DNA of 64,000 nt from contig CATNEN010000012.1 in assembly GCA_950097015.1 (NCBI GenBank), forward strand, positions 1,977,501 to 2,041,500, written 5' to 3'. Source of the DNA: Macrostomum hystrix. Its lineage: Eukaryota; Platyhelminthes; Macrostomidae. Shown one piece after another: positions 53,401-63,364 of the stretch. How positions within the stretch are numbered: position 1 is the stretch's first letter; each line of letters begins with the position of its first letter. The notes below the pieces were generated by a model. It ran no database searches. It was not told the DNA's origin and was given only the letters and a program-made list of their open reading frames with translations. The translations under genes and the position numbers were made by a program.

Positions 53401-55993
53401 GAGTGGGAGAGTCAGAGTGGGGGGGAGAGTCAGAGTGGGAGAGTCAGAGTGGGGGGGGAGAGTCAGAGTGGGGGTGGAGATTCAGAGTGGGAGAGTCAGA
53501 GTGGGGGGGGAGAGTCAGAGTGGGAGAGTCAGAGTGGGAGAGTCAGAGCGGGAGAGGCAGAGTGGGAGATTCAGAGTGGGGGAGAGTCATAGATGGAGAG
53601 TCAGAGTGGGAGAGTCAGAGTGGGAGAGTCAGAGTGGGGGTGGAGATTCAGAGTGGGAGAGTCAGAGTGGGGGGGGAGAGTCATAGAGTGAGAGTCAGAG
53701 TGGGAAGAGTCAGAGTGGGAGAGTCAGAGTGGGGGGGAGAGTCAGAGTGGGGAGAGTCAGAGTGGGAGAGTCAGAGTGGGGGGGGAGAGTCATAGAGTGA
53801 GAGTCAGAGTGGGAAGAGTCAGAGTGGGAGAGTCAGAGTGGGGGGAGAGTCAGAGTGGGAGAGTCAGAGTGGGAGAGTCAGAGTGGGAGAGTCAGAGTGG
53901 GGGTGGAGAGTCATAGAGTGAGAGTCAGAGTGGGAGAGTCAGAGTGGGGGGGGAGTCAGAGTGGGAGAGTCAGAGTGGGAGAAAATATAGTATAGAATTA
54001 CGAGATATCAAGACACTGAGTTAGATTTATCCAAGAAAACAGCATTGCTATGCCCATCTGTGTCCTGTATCCAAGGAGCGTCAAAGGATTTGGACTGGGA
54101 TGTTGCTATCCTCGGCTGGTTATTAAAGGAAGGTGTTTTGCTTAATGAAAATCCGACTGGAAGCTGTCAGGTCTGACACGGCTCTCGACATGTCATTTGA
54201 TATGCGGCCCGCTAATTAGAAGCCGTGTCTATGCTTATCCTGCCACATCCTGTGCTTATCAGCGTCTCAATTCCCTAATTTCATCGCATGGACACACACA
54301 AACGAGGACAGTGTCAGATTACTGGCAATCGGATGTAAAAGCCTATTGACTGAAAAAATATCAATTTGACTAAGGAGACTACAGATATTTCATATCAAAG
54401 CGAGCTCAGTAGGTAGGATGGGGAGAATGATGGTGTCTTTGAGCATGCTTTGACACCTTGGATGCAGCTGAGGCAGATAATTAAAAAAATGAGAAAAATC
54501 TTTTCCTATGCGAGATTATTCTTTTCGAACTCCGTACTTCTCCAACAACGAGATTCACGTGTCATCCCGTGTCCCAGGTACCTTATTTAATATTTAGAAA
54601 TAGATCCGACATTTTTTCCAAGAGTCAGGGTGGTCCACGGTTGCTGGAGGATGTCTGAGGATGTCTGAGGATGTCTGAGGATGTCTGAGGATGTTTTGGA
54701 ATGTCTGAGGATATCTGAGGATATCTGAGGATGTCTTAGGATATCTGAGGATGTCTTAGGATATCTGAGGATGTCTTAGGATATCTGAAAATGTCTGAGG
54801 ATATCTAACGATTTCTGAGGATGTCTGAGAATGTCTGAGGATTTCAGAGGATGTCTGAGGATATCTGAGGATGTCTGAGAATGTCTGAGGATATCTGAGG
54901 ATGTGTGAGAATGTCTGAGGATGTCTGAGGATGTCTGAGGATGTCTGAGGATGTTTTGGAATGTCTGAGGATATCTGAGGATATCTGAGGATGTCTTAGG
55001 ATATCTGAGGATGTCTTAGGATATCTGAGGATGTCTGAGGATGTCTGAGAATGTCTGAGGATGTGTGAGAATGTCTCAGGATGTCTGAGGATATTTCCAA
55101 GGGTGTTCGAGAATTTATAGTTCACGAAGTAAAATGTTATCTTATGTTTTTTTCCAATAGAAAAAGCCTGAATTGTTTTGAAAACAAGTGCTAAAACTAT
55201 AAATAGTATCCACACTTACTACAAGCATTAGTTAAAAATGCATTAGTTTAGAATAATTAATTAATTTTGCTAATGTAGATTCTATATAAATGCTCTTGGT
55301 GAAGTCGGACAGACAAACAGTAACACAGGTAGACAGCCATAAACGCAAACAGTCTGTACTCACCTTTGAGACGATCATTAAGCCTGTCGGACTTGTCTAG
55401 CACCTCCATAGTAGTGCCCTGCTGCTGCTTATAATACTCCGCTTCGCGTTCCAGTACGGCACACTTAGCCGACAGGCGTCGACACTCGTAATCGTCGAGC
55501 TGCTGCTGCTGCTGTTGATTTTCGTCGTCATGGCTATCGATTTCATAACGATTGGCGCAAGCAGTATTGCTGTCGTTGAGCAGATCGGTTTCACGAATTA
55601 GCGGAGTCGGAAACTTACTACTGTTAGTAGCTGAATGAGCAGTGCAGGCGGAGTTGACGATTGAAGAAGCGACAGAAGCGACAGGGCCAAGCGAGACTGG
55701 AGTGGATGAGCGTCCGCCGTCCGAGTCCTGATCCGGTTCGGCGGTTGGGAAGCCGGAATCCGTCGTACTGGAGGTCGGCAGCTTCGACGATGCCGCAGCG
55801 TTAGACGCAGCCGACATCGCGGAAGAAGACGCCGAAGCTGACGTTGACATAGATATTGCGGGAACGGCTGTCGTTGTGGTCCGCGATACCGATGCTGCAG
55901 TTGACAGCGGGAGCAGCGGCGGAGACGGGGAAGAATCGCGACGATGAATCGACTTAGAGTACGGACAGGGCATGGCGCTCGGGTGGCGCTCAT
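35653..55993 (-). CDS. DLG5: discs large homologue 5 (MAGUK scaffold)
   Basis: DLG5 is a cortical scaffold for cell polarity, junction and cilium-linked signalling. Seven minus-strand exons join in phase: 55364-55993, 43471-43964, 42354-42953, 40699-42078, 40185-40622, 38149-39673 and 35653-35762. From the ATG at 55973 they give 1718 residues (vertebrate DLG5 about 1900). Domain order is as in the family: Ser-rich N-terminal region, coiled coil (about 150-210 and 290-500), PDZ1 and PDZ2 (about 570-740), long Gly/Ser/Gln linker, PDZ3 (from 1175), PDZ4 (about 1300), SH3 (about 1420) and guanylate-kinase-like domain (about 1550 to end). The true start may lie further upstream: the first exon follows an acceptor (CGCAG|ATGAGCG) and the coding frame continues above the first in-frame ATG. 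Introns are filled with minisatellites, and the first (43965-55363) spans 11.4 kb. Confidence 0.9.
35935..36900. repeat. 56-bp minisatellite, last DLG5 intron
   Basis: About 17 copies with core GGACGATTCTTGGGTAGATT. Two subtypes occur in blocks: TCAACGATTCTTGGG with CACACAGACTGTGACC (36060-36430), and GGACGATTC with ACACATAGAATGCG (36430-36760). Confidence 0.96.
36901..37544 (-). other. DLG5 intron sequence between two arrays
   Basis: No exon recognised on the minus strand; plus-strand frames are unremarkable. Confidence 0.6.
37545..38135. repeat. 48-bp minisatellite with inverted repeat, last DLG5 intron
   Basis: About 12 copies of a unit with GATCCCAAATTGGGATTCTT, then AAGATCCCAAACACACTCG and AATAG. 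GATCCCAAATTGGGATT is nearly self-complementary. As 48 is divisible by three and free of stops on the minus strand, the upstream DLG5 exon reads on through its donor into this array. Confidence 0.95.
38149..39673 (-). CDS. DLG5: DLG5 exon: PDZ3, PDZ4, SH3, guanylate-kinase-like
   Basis: Starts after CCACAG with GSEPLGIRIH (carboxylate-binding loop of PDZ3), then GIYISSVQPGSLADRAGLLA and GDRILEFCGVNLR. After a Gln/His-rich linker comes PDZ4 (LGFSFVGGSETGILVSEVEP and GLMPGDLILQCNGIDFRGL). The SH3 follows (LLTFRQHDVLLVTDTRP, WFAWLLDGAGQ). The guanylate-kinase-like domain starts at RPVAILGPLAEALSRALCAE and carries VYPIVLLLRYRNHKLVKEAR. As in other MAGUKs no active kinase P-loop is seen. Donor at 38148: CTGACTG|GTGAGC. 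Confidence 0.93.
39835..40045. repeat. about 22-bp minisatellite, DLG5 intron
   Basis: Eight to nine uneven copies of CGACGAACTTCTACACGAGA; lies in intron 39674-40184. Confidence 0.9.
40185..40622 (-). CDS. DLG5: DLG5 linker exon
   Basis: 146 codons, phase 0 at both ends. Begins RRPKSSGTASRL, resembling the RRRPKSAPSF stretch of vertebrate DLG5. It is mostly Ser, Gly and Thr low complexity, ending RQVRMDK, which runs directly into GSEPLGI of PDZ3. The upstream intron is only 76 bp and, exceptionally, has no array. Confidence 0.85.
40699..42078 (-). CDS. DLG5: DLG5 exon: PDZ1 and PDZ2 plus linker
   Basis: 460 codons, phase 0. PDZ1: LYVLNVIPGSQADGRLRVND, QICRVNGANMTGRSAEEVYA and LTVRRRR. PDZ2: DAGFYVKRVLQRQPGS, IAIGDRLLAIDGRQLDGLSL and AEARQVLADCRSG. 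The remainder is a Gly/Ser/Gln-rich linker with a proline-rich PVSPPPLPGF. There is no canonical GLGF in PDZ1, as in the atypical first PDZ of this family. Confidence 0.92.
42110..42306. repeat. 20-bp minisatellite, DLG5 intron
   Basis: About ten copies of AATTAGTCATACAGTATTCG with CATTC/TTCTA variants; fills most of intron 42079-42353. Confidence 0.95.
42354..42953 (-). CDS. DLG5: DLG5 coiled-coil exon, 3'
   Basis: 200 codons, phase 0. VSDLRVALYREQENSQAVSI, EWRKVMSERADVHEEIRQL and RDWALQQRAAALEEREALRN resemble the DLG5 coiled coil (RREWAFQERDKIVxER type). It ends GKSMGFQ, corresponding to the ALGF segment before PDZ1. Confidence 0.9.
43165..43375 (+). mobile_element. worn SINE fragment in DLG5 intron
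   Basis: TTAGCTGTAAAAAGGGTACC and CAGTCCACGGACTGAACAGC match the 3' half of the SINE at 2881-3190. The 5' part is only vaguely similar. It occupies the one DLG5 intron of about 0.5 kb (42954-43470) that has no tandem array. Confidence 0.55.
43471..43964 (-). CDS. DLG5: DLG5 coiled-coil exon, 5'
   Basis: Starts with the last two bases of an Ala codon, EIAFLRNH, then a Gln run, Ser- and His/Gln-rich low complexity, and a coiled coil (CEALQSMCAALHRKQAEASS to LADDRLALLRQ). In phase with 55364-55993 upstream (G|CT) and 42354-42953 downstream. Confidence 0.85.
43965..44919 (-). other. first DLG5 intron, 3' end
   Basis: Contains a TA run (44083-44102) and GA runs (44190-44225, 44447-44474). No gene. 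Confidence 0.7.
44920..45740. repeat. 33-34-bp minisatellite, DLG5 intron
   Basis: About 25 copies of ATCTTGGCCAGTTGGGATTT plus TGGTTTAATTCAGG or TGGTTGAATTGGG. The one-base length difference between subtypes shifts frames. Confidence 0.95.
45741..46309 (-). other. DLG5 intron spacer
   Basis: Nothing recognised. Confidence 0.6.
46310..46680. repeat. 20-bp minisatellite, DLG5 intron
   Basis: About 18 copies of GTATATCTGTTAGACAGGCT; homogeneous in the middle, degraded at both ends. Confidence 0.95.
46681..47339 (-). other. DLG5 intron spacer
   Basis: Nothing recognised. Confidence 0.6.
47340..48370. repeat. 25-bp minisatellite, DLG5 intron
   Basis: About 36 copies of GAGAATCCATCATGGAATTC plus ACATC; TCATGG, TCAGGG and GGACTTC subtypes are clustered. 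Nearly stop-free in three plus frames, giving false frames of up to 324 codons. Confidence 0.97.
48371..49020. repeat. 52-bp minisatellite, DLG5 intron
   Basis: About 12 copies of AATAACCAGAGAACTCCCAT, then CAGAGAATCCAAACAGGGAA and TTCCCACTTAG. The second half resembles one 25-bp unit of the adjoining array. Confidence 0.95.
49115..49165 (-). CDS. DLG5: candidate polyalanine cassette exon of DLG5
   Basis: Between an acceptor (CTATGCAG at 49166) and a strong donor (GTGAGTAC at 49114) lies a 51-nt segment. In the frame set by the flanking DLG5 exons (G|CT ... T|) it encodes about eleven alanines and DNSC without stop. Its length is a multiple of three and its phases equal those of the flanking junction, so inclusion would keep the frame. 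No transcript evidence. Confidence 0.35.
49166..50096 (-). other. DLG5 intron spacer
   Basis: GA/CT-rich, with no gene recognised. Confidence 0.6.
50097..50410. repeat. 41-bp minisatellite, DLG5 intron
   Basis: 7.5 almost identical copies of CCGTGCATGACTCATTCGGT plus ATTCAATAAAACTGGAATTC; only one substitution seen (GTGAATG near 50268). Confidence 0.96.
50470..51320. repeat. 30-bp minisatellite, DLG5 intron
   Basis: About 28 copies of GATAATGACCGATTCCATGA plus TTAAGAGTGG; divisible by three, hence open on both strands. Confidence 0.96.
51321..52550 (-). other. DLG5 intron spacer with SINE scrap
   Basis: At 51797-51830 the minus strand reads GTCCATGGACTGAACAGC, matching the 3' part of the SINE at 2881-3190. 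No exon recognised. Confidence 0.5.
52556..53990. repeat. 14-bp minisatellite, DLG5 intron
   Basis: About 100 copies of GTCAGAGTGGGAGA, with GGGGGGGAGA and CATAGATGGAGA variants. Compound blocks recur (for example at 52980-53100, 53310-53375 and 53550-53610), indicating internal duplication. A very G-rich strand. Confidence 0.96.
53991..54639 (-). other. DLG5 intron spacer
   Basis: Nothing recognised. Confidence 0.6.
54640..55095. repeat. 10-bp minisatellite, DLG5 intron
   Basis: About 45 copies of GATGTCTGAG with TATCTGAG and CTTAG variants. A block of about 300 bp beginning near 54645 is repeated from about 54905 (both contain GATGTTTTGGAATGTCTGAG). Confidence 0.93.
55364..55993 (-). CDS. 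DLG5: DLG5 N-terminal exon
   Basis: Ser/Ala/Thr-rich N-terminus from the ATG at 55973 (MPCPYSKSIHRRDSS), then a polar stretch, a Gln run and a coiled coil (YECRRLSAKCAVLEREAEYY to SDRLNDRLK) resembling the YERLK...C.R...ETDFY segment of vertebrate DLG5. Donor AAAG|GTGAGT at 55363. The acceptor CGCAG at 55994 implies an upstream exon or a trans-spliced leader. Confidence 0.75.
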
Positions 55994-57749
55994 CTGCGAA
56001 TTAGAGGGGCCAAAGAATTTTTGGAGAACGGGAAACTAACAATGTTACTGTTAGTAGGAAAATAAAAACATTTGACATTTGACCTACCCTAAAGCAATGC
56101 GTGAATTGGAAAAATATAATCAAGTGCACACCAAGCATGAAATTCACAACCGATCTATAAATTGATTCGCTTCTCAAGCCTCGAGGCATTGTTCTTATAA
56201 CATTATCCCAGTGTTAATGACACACATTTGCAATCAATAAGGTGAGCTTAATCATAAAAAATCGACTATGGAAGCTCAGGTGCAAGTACGAGTATCTTGG
56301 GAGAGATAACAAAGGCTAGAAAATATTGGATCGAAAATATCACTGCAGGGGGAACAAAAAAAACATAAAATTTCTTCTAAAGAAGTGAGAGATAAGGATT
56401 TATTTTCTACCATCCTGAATATGAAATTATCCTCTTTTGCTTACGGTCTTCAAATTCAACAAAATTGCAAGCATAATGCCAAAGGCAGTTTATTTAAATA
56501 GAAAAGTACAGTCCCTAAATGGCTTGAAAGAGCCGGAGCTTGATTTGGCTGCGAAACAGTCGATGGCATCGAGTAGTTACTTAAGCTAATTTTTTTAGCC
56601 GAACAGAAGAAGAAAGGCTCAACATTACTCGAAGATTCCTTCGAGCTTTAAAGCATAATCAGCAGAATGGGTTTTCGACTAGGTCGAATTCGGACTCGAA
56701 GATGAACCGAGGTCGAAGCTGTTATTTCTTAGTCAAAGGCGTTTTGTATAACGTTTTAGAGCTAGACGATTATGAGCAATAGAAAATTCGGACACTATCT
56801 ACATTACACATTAATTATTAATTAGTCCTTATTTAACAAGATTCAACTAGAAGCCTGTGCTTTGCAGGTTGGCCGATTAGAAACTAACCAAGTTTCCAAA
56901 TCGCTATCGCCAACTCCAAGCTGAACCCACGGACAGCATGAACACAGGACTCATTTATCCAAAGGAAGTTTTCTGTCAGGCCCACGGATACTGCTCCTCA
57001 CGCGGACTTCTCCGCTTCCTCGCCGATCCCAAGCAGCAAGCGTCCGTTTATGATGACCCGATCATCTCCCTCTTGCCCCCCACCGTCAGCTCTCTTCCCC
57101 ACTTTTTCTTCATCCCTTCCGGCCTAACTGTGCTGCGTCACTGGCCCCTCCTTCTTTTGGTGACGGCCGACAGACAGGGAGCGAGGAGAAGAGGGCATCA
57201 CGGAGGACCTGCCCCGATCTCTATTCTCGCCGCGCTCATGATTCCCACTGACTATGCATGTGCATCGTGAGACTGCTAAGAAAGAAAGACTTTTTTCTTC
57301 ATTTTTTCTAAACTTCCAGCTTGGTACCTGCCTACAAAGAGTTGCGCGCAGCAGCGTTACTCCAAATTCCAATCTTTTACTTCATTTGCGTACGTGACCT
57401 CTTGAGAGGACTCAACTCAAAATGAGTAGGGGCAACGGGATGAGGCCTTAAAGAGCTAGGGGAATCGAGACAGAAATTACGGACTAACGCTTAATGAAGC
57501 CCTTTGAAGGGGCCTTTTGCAAAAAAGAAAACTTTCTAAGACTTTGTACGAGGAACAGCCCGACGGTGGATCTCATTTAAGTTGGGTCGTTGAGCTAAGC
57601 CATATTGCTGCTAGGTTTAAATCTTGCAATGTTTAGTTTATTAACAAGATTGTGATTATTATAGCTACATGTGCAAAGTCGGCAAAATAAAATGAAAGAT
57701 TGGACAGAAAAAAAACACCGTAAATGGAAAAATCAGCAAGGAGACCTTT
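55994..57749. other. gene-poor spacer upstream of DLG5 exon
   Basis: No convincing exon. An 110-codon plus-strand frame at 56938-57270 has no family resemblance. It may be intron if DLG5 begins further up. Confidence 0.5.
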
Positions 57750-58412
57750 CATCATAGATAAGGAAGAACAGAGACCTCCGTTCATGGGTCAGCAAGAACA
57801 GAGACAATCCCATCATGGTTCACCAAGAACAGAGGCCTTCCATCATGGGTCAGCAAGAAGAGAGACAATCACATCATGGGTCACCAAGAACAGAGGCCTT
57901 CCATCATGGTTCACCAAGAACAGAGGCCTTCCATCATGGGTCACCAAGAACAGAGGTCTTCCATCATGGGTCACCAAGAACAGAGGCCTTCCATCATGGG
58001 TCACCAAGAACAGAGGCCTTCCATCATGGGTCACCAAGAACAGAGGCCTTCCATCATGGGTCACCAAGAACAGAGGCCTTCCATCATGGTTCACCAAGAA
58101 CAGAGGCCTTCCATCATGGGTCACCAAGAACAGAGGCCTTCCATCATGGGTCACCAAGAACAGAGGCCTTCCATCATGGGTCACCAAGAACAGAGGCCTT
58201 CCATCATGGGTCACCAAGAACAGAGGCCTTCCATCATGGTTCACCAAGAACAGAGGCCTTCCATCATGGGTCACCAAGAACAGAGGCCTTCCATCATGGG
58301 TCACCAAGAACAGAGGCCTTCCATCATGGTTCACCAAGAACAGAGGCCTTCCATCATGGGTCACCAAGAACAGAGGCCTTCCATCATGGGTCACCAAGAA
58401 CAGAGACCTAAA
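57750..58412. repeat. 30-bp near-perfect minisatellite
   Basis: About 22 copies of CATCATGGGTCACCAAGAAC plus AGAGGCCTTC; almost the only variation is GGGTCACC/GGTTCACC. All three plus frames and one minus frame are stop-free. Confidence 0.97.
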
Positions 58413-61400
58413 AAGTACATATAACTGACGAGCATCGTCGAGCATGAAAGTGTCACTCTAAACTGTATTTTGTAGAAACAGAAAATCTATAAGACACAAT
58501 ACAAAGAGCAACTGGGTGACTGGCCCACAAGCTTGATCGAGCCCCATGCAACCCACCGCAGTCGAACGCCAATCTAAGCGTAGGATACACAAGGAAACAC
58601 TAAAGAGAATCCAGTAGGCTTGATAAATCCAGGTGAAGGGCGAATAATAGTCGCCGCGTAAGGCGACGACCTTTAAATTGGGAATTCTAAAATGGATCTT
58701 GCGTCCACCTGGAAAATATTTGTCGCTGAACGACGGATAAATATTACTTGGTCCTCGGCTTATCAGGACCGATTTCTGCACATTTTAAGAATGAAAAGAA
58801 CGATTGGATTCAATCAGATCTTCTTAGATTAAACATGGTCGCATAAACAGTCCTACATTGAATATAATCAGTATATACGCTCGTAAGCTCACTTCAAGTC
58901 GCTTTACTTGACTTGAAAGTAAATTGAGTTTGGTTTTTTCTGAAGTCGATAGCAAATAGAGCAGCAAACAATCCAAGCGACTCAAGCTTAGATTGGGTAG
59001 AGAGAGCGGACAATCTGCAACGCCTATTTCATCCCATTTGCTTAGCAATTGAAGCATGAAAATAAGAGATGGAGAGGCAGAGAGGAGGAGCACGTATTAC
59101 AAGTGATTTCCCCACGATTTGTCCGGGCGGGAGCGCCATTGGGAAGAGATTAGCCAAACTACGTTTTAACACGCACGCAATGCTAACTAGAGTCAAACGG
59201 AATGAGAAAATACGTACAAGCATAGCTAGGGCGATTGCAGCGAATAGATTCTGAATAGATTCTGAATAATGATGGGGCACGCAACAGCTTGTGAAAATTA
59301 TACATCTGCATAATATATCAGTTATTTTTGTAAATTAAGGACATAGTGCGCGGACTTGGAAGTAGGCAGATGACAGATAAATCACAGTAGGAGAAGAGAA
59401 TCCGATGGAACGAGCGAAATTCAAGTCATGTGGACCTACTATCCATCTTTGCGCAAGCAGAACACGGCAGATAGCCAAGGGAGGGTGACAAGCGGAAAAT
59501 TAATTTGTGGGACGGTAAGCATGCATTCTGATTCTCGTAACATCTGATCACACGAAAATTAAGAGAGATAGGCCAGAGGTCATTGCCGACGTTTTTTATC
59601 ACAATAGCAAACCGATATGTATCGAAATAGTTGAACTAAGGCAAAAGTTTTAGTAAACCGAAGAGTTATTTTTTCAACTCAAACGGCAATGCTGGGGAAG
59701 CTCATGAGATTCGATTAGCTGCAAAGGGATTAAGAAGGACGATAGGAGAAGGCTGATGTAATTCTCGTGTTAACCAATAGAAATAAGAGACGAAAGAAAT
59801 GGAAAAGCAGAAGATAGCCGAAGAGTAAAGAGAGAAAATGCGGAGGGAACGAAGCTCGAACGAAATTCGGGGCAAGGATGGAAAGAGGGTCGCTGCATGG
59901 AATGGAGACGAGACCATGGTAGACTAGCTGGAAAATTGCCCAATTGAGTTGGTAATTGGATTATTGGACATTCCCACCTACCAGCGGCAAGGCCTTAATC
60001 TACCATATTCTTTTTCTTCTTCTATCGACTTTCTATTTCTTGAATTTCTAAATTTTTAGACGAAACCTCGTGTGAGTCAGAGCGCCTAACTAGCGTGCAG
60101 CTAGGTTCGCTCCATCTATCAATCCGTCCCTCTAGTCCCTGTCCAATGCATAATCAAGCTGATTGCCTTTTAGCTATTCCTGGCCCACCTCCGTCGCCCC
60201 TATATAAAGAGAAAACAGTTAACTCGTTGTCGCGCCGAGTACGGAACGGGCGAATATGGCAGGAGAAGCCAAGCCAGCAATAGGAAAGTAGCTCAAGGCC
60301 ATCTATGGGTACGTAGAAACGAAAGGAAGAAGACTGAAATGGGAGTTAGGAGAAAACGAGAAGCCAAGAAAGAGGAGATACGAGAGGGGTTGGCAGAAAG
60401 AGAGATCATTTTTTGGCTTAGTATTTAGTAACTGGAGCGATAAGCAAGCAGCTAGACTGTATCACGCGAGCACGCACCGCAAGTATTCAGATCTGATCAC
60501 ACGCGCATGAAGAAAGGGAATCTTTTTAAAAGACAGAGCGAAAAAAAGAGACATCAGTAAATTGGATTTCAGACGCAGAGAAACTGAGCTGTTCTGAATA
60601 TGGTTGAAATCTAAAAGCAGCTGGACTGTCTTAGAGAGTGTGTGCACTGTATTTTTTCCTTTCTTTTATTAAATCGCTCGCTCGCTTGGTTTTTTAGCGA
60701 AGGCAGTCTTTAGGGATTGGAAATTCTGGCGCAGCAGCAGCAGGAGCAGCAGGAAGAAGCAGAGGAAAGGAATGAAGGCAGTAAGTAGAATAAGGATGCG
60801 GACTGTTGGTCGAGCGGGAGTTCCAGAAGACGACACTGCTTCTCGCAGTCCGTTAATCTGGGGTGGCGCATTTCCCTTTTCATAAGCTTTGCGTGCTTAT
60901 CGCCACTGGCTCAGCTTCCTTCCTTCCCTTCATTCTTTTCTAAGCCCGTTTCGGGGCGCGTTGACAAATCGTATAAGTCTCGCCTTAACTCTCGTTCGAG
61001 CCGTCGCTTTAACACTATTCATGCCACTATTTACTTTGTTACTATTAATAACGATCTCTTCTGCTGTGCTATATTTCAGATGCCATTGCTCTTCTCAGCT
61101 ATCGGACTTCGCTAAGCCATTTACTGTCTTCCGGCCTTATCACTTAGGCTACACCGTCCTTAACTCTCCTACTTGTCTGTCTAGGGGATGCGATCAACCC
61201 CGCAAAACAGGATGGACGGGCATCGATCAAGGTCGAGGGCTGGAGTTGGAGTCCAGATCGAGAAGCGATTTGGCAACGGAGAGAGCGTGACGGTGACTTA
61301 GAGACGCTAAGGACGATCTTTCTTTAAAGAGAAAAACTCAAGCAAGAAAGCTTGCTGCTGTGCACAAAATCGACCAAGAGCAGACCGGCGATCGTTAGCA

Positions 61401-62717
61401 AACCAGACGCCAGATAATTTCATGGATTTCTAATTCGGCAAACACAAACACAACTTCTTTAAGGTTCCAGTGACCATGTGTCGTAAAATATGCCGCGGTG
61501 CATTGTGCATAGCAGCTCTTCAATATCTTTTAGAGCACTCAATCAAAATATAAATGCATAGCTCGATTCGTCTCAAAATGAGTCGCCTGATCGTTCTCAA
61601 AATGAGTCGCTCAATCCGTCTCAAAACAAGTCGCTCAATCCGTCTCAAAACAAGTCGCTCAATCCGTCTGAAAGTGAGTTGCTCAATCAATTTGTTACTA
61701 TGTCTATCGACTGTTCTCTTCATCAGTTGCTCGATTAGTTCAGCTAAGCTTCAGAATGGGCCCAATATGAGCTCTTTTTAATTTTTAGAATTCATCATTT
61801 TTTAATGCAGAGAAACCATTTACTGTCAAAGCCAACCGCTACGAAGCTAAACTGCGTAGCAAGGAGTTTTTAGCTAAAAGAATAGAGAAAACGTCAAGCG
61901 CGATCAACACATGTCTGGACTCTAGACACCCGCCCCACACCCGATCTCCCACCAGACAATAAAGCCAGCCTTCACCCAGCAACACTTGCTCCCCAAATAG
62001 ACTTCTTCTCATGCACACTGGTAAATCACCGGTGCGCGCCTTTGGAGGCGAGAGAGAAAAGCGAGAGCGACTGAGTGAGAGAGAGAACTGACACGGTAAG
62101 AGAGTTCTGCAGATGAGTGAGGCAGGGGCGTTACAGCAGGCCTCGCAAACCGCTACCCTCCACACTCCACCCCGCTTAGCGATTTCCTCGGATCCCATTA
62201 CTGACTGCGCCCCGCAATGTCGCAGTATGGAATGAAGCAGAGCGTGACGCCGGCGCAGGGGAGGGAGCAGGCTTAGAAGCCTGTTCTTCACACAGACGCC
62301 AGAAGGTCCTCGGTCGGAAAATGACGAGAGAGTGGCAATTGGGAGAGGTGAACTACATATTTTTCGTGCGCGCGTTTTTATCATTTCTCCCACGATAGTC
62401 TGGGAGATGATGACAACAGACTCAGTAGGGTTAACCAGAAAATTAGCTTTTAAGAAAGTTTGAAAATAGTTTTTTAAGCGAGCCTGATTGCTCGCGTGGA
62501 AATTCACAGACGACGTTAAAAAAGAACAACTGAACGAGCTATGCATCCACTATTGCAATCACTTAGAGCACTACCTAGCTCTACGAACTTGAAGCTAAAA
62601 ATCTAAAACGTTCTGATGATGAAGTGGTCTAGCCTTGTACAGAATCACTTAAAGTGCTCAAAACGGAAAAAATCGCCTTGTCTTGGAAGGAAGTTTGTCC
62701 ACTTGCCCCAGAACAGT
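58413..62717. other. 4.3 kb without recognised gene or array
   Basis: Purine-rich (GA) patches are common. Imperfect short repeats TCTCAAAATGAGTCGCTCAA occur at about 61570-61690. Several frames of 60-235 codons have no family resemblance or coding-like composition. Confidence 0.55.
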
Positions 62718-62968
62718 TAGCTGAGTAGGGATGTAGTGAATAAGGAGAACTGGAGCTTGTATGTTCTTATGACCTGTGTGCATAACAGAGAACTGATCAG
62801 TTAGTTGAGTAGGGATGTAGTGAATAAGGAGAACTGGGGCTTGTATGTTCTTATGACCTGTGTGCATAACAGAGAACTGATCAGTTAGTTGAGTAGGGAT
62901 GTAGTGAATAAGGAGAACTCGAGCTTATATGTTCTTATGACCTGTGTGCATAACAGAGAACTGATCAG
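62718..62968. repeat. 84-bp tandem repeat, three copies
   Basis: Three copies with GAGTAGGGATGTAGTGAATA, TGTTCTTATGACCTGTGTGC and ATAACAGAGAACTGATCAG; differences at only a few positions. Confidence 0.95.
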
Positions 62969-63164
62969 GTGCACTTTCAAGAGCTTAAGGACCGAGATAG
63001 GATAATCGCAGATATTCGAAGCCGATAGATCAGCTGGTGCCGCTTGTTGAAGATCCAGGACTAAATACACCCGAAGTGAAGGCGAGTAGATACCCAAGTT
63101 TGAGATGATGCAGACACATGTGCTACACATGTACAGGGTGTACTAAATGCACCAGCATTTAAGA

Positions 63165-63355
63165 GGGGGTGTGGCAGAGCGACTAACGCGTATGCCTCTC
63201 GCACCAAGGTCTCTGAGCTCACATTAATTTGATAGTTTCGATAGTAATTTGATAAAGATAACTTGGGGACTTGTCGTACAATTTACGCACATGAAGGACC
63301 AACCCCTAAGATCTGTGTATGTGCCTGTGTACAGTATCGGTATGCCTGACTATTC
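63165..63355 (+). mobile_element. SINE, second family, copy with tRNA-like head
   Basis: GGTGTGGCAGAGCGACTAAC (A-box-like), CTCTCGCACCAAGGTCTCTG and GAGCTCAC, then ACTTGTCGTACAATTTACGC. Matches the copy at 27665-28095, and extends it at the 5' end. The 3' part diverges after about 63340. Confidence 0.65.
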
Positions 63356-63364
63356 AAGGCTTAC

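Noticed and set aside
52815-53795. 326-codon plus-strand frame rich in Ser, Glu, Val, Arg, Gly
   Set aside because: Entirely the 14-bp array; neighbouring frames are equally open and there is no unique sequence.
56938-57270. 110-codon plus-strand frame
   Set aside because: No family resemblance, no splice context, and hydrophobic/basic composition typical of chance frames.
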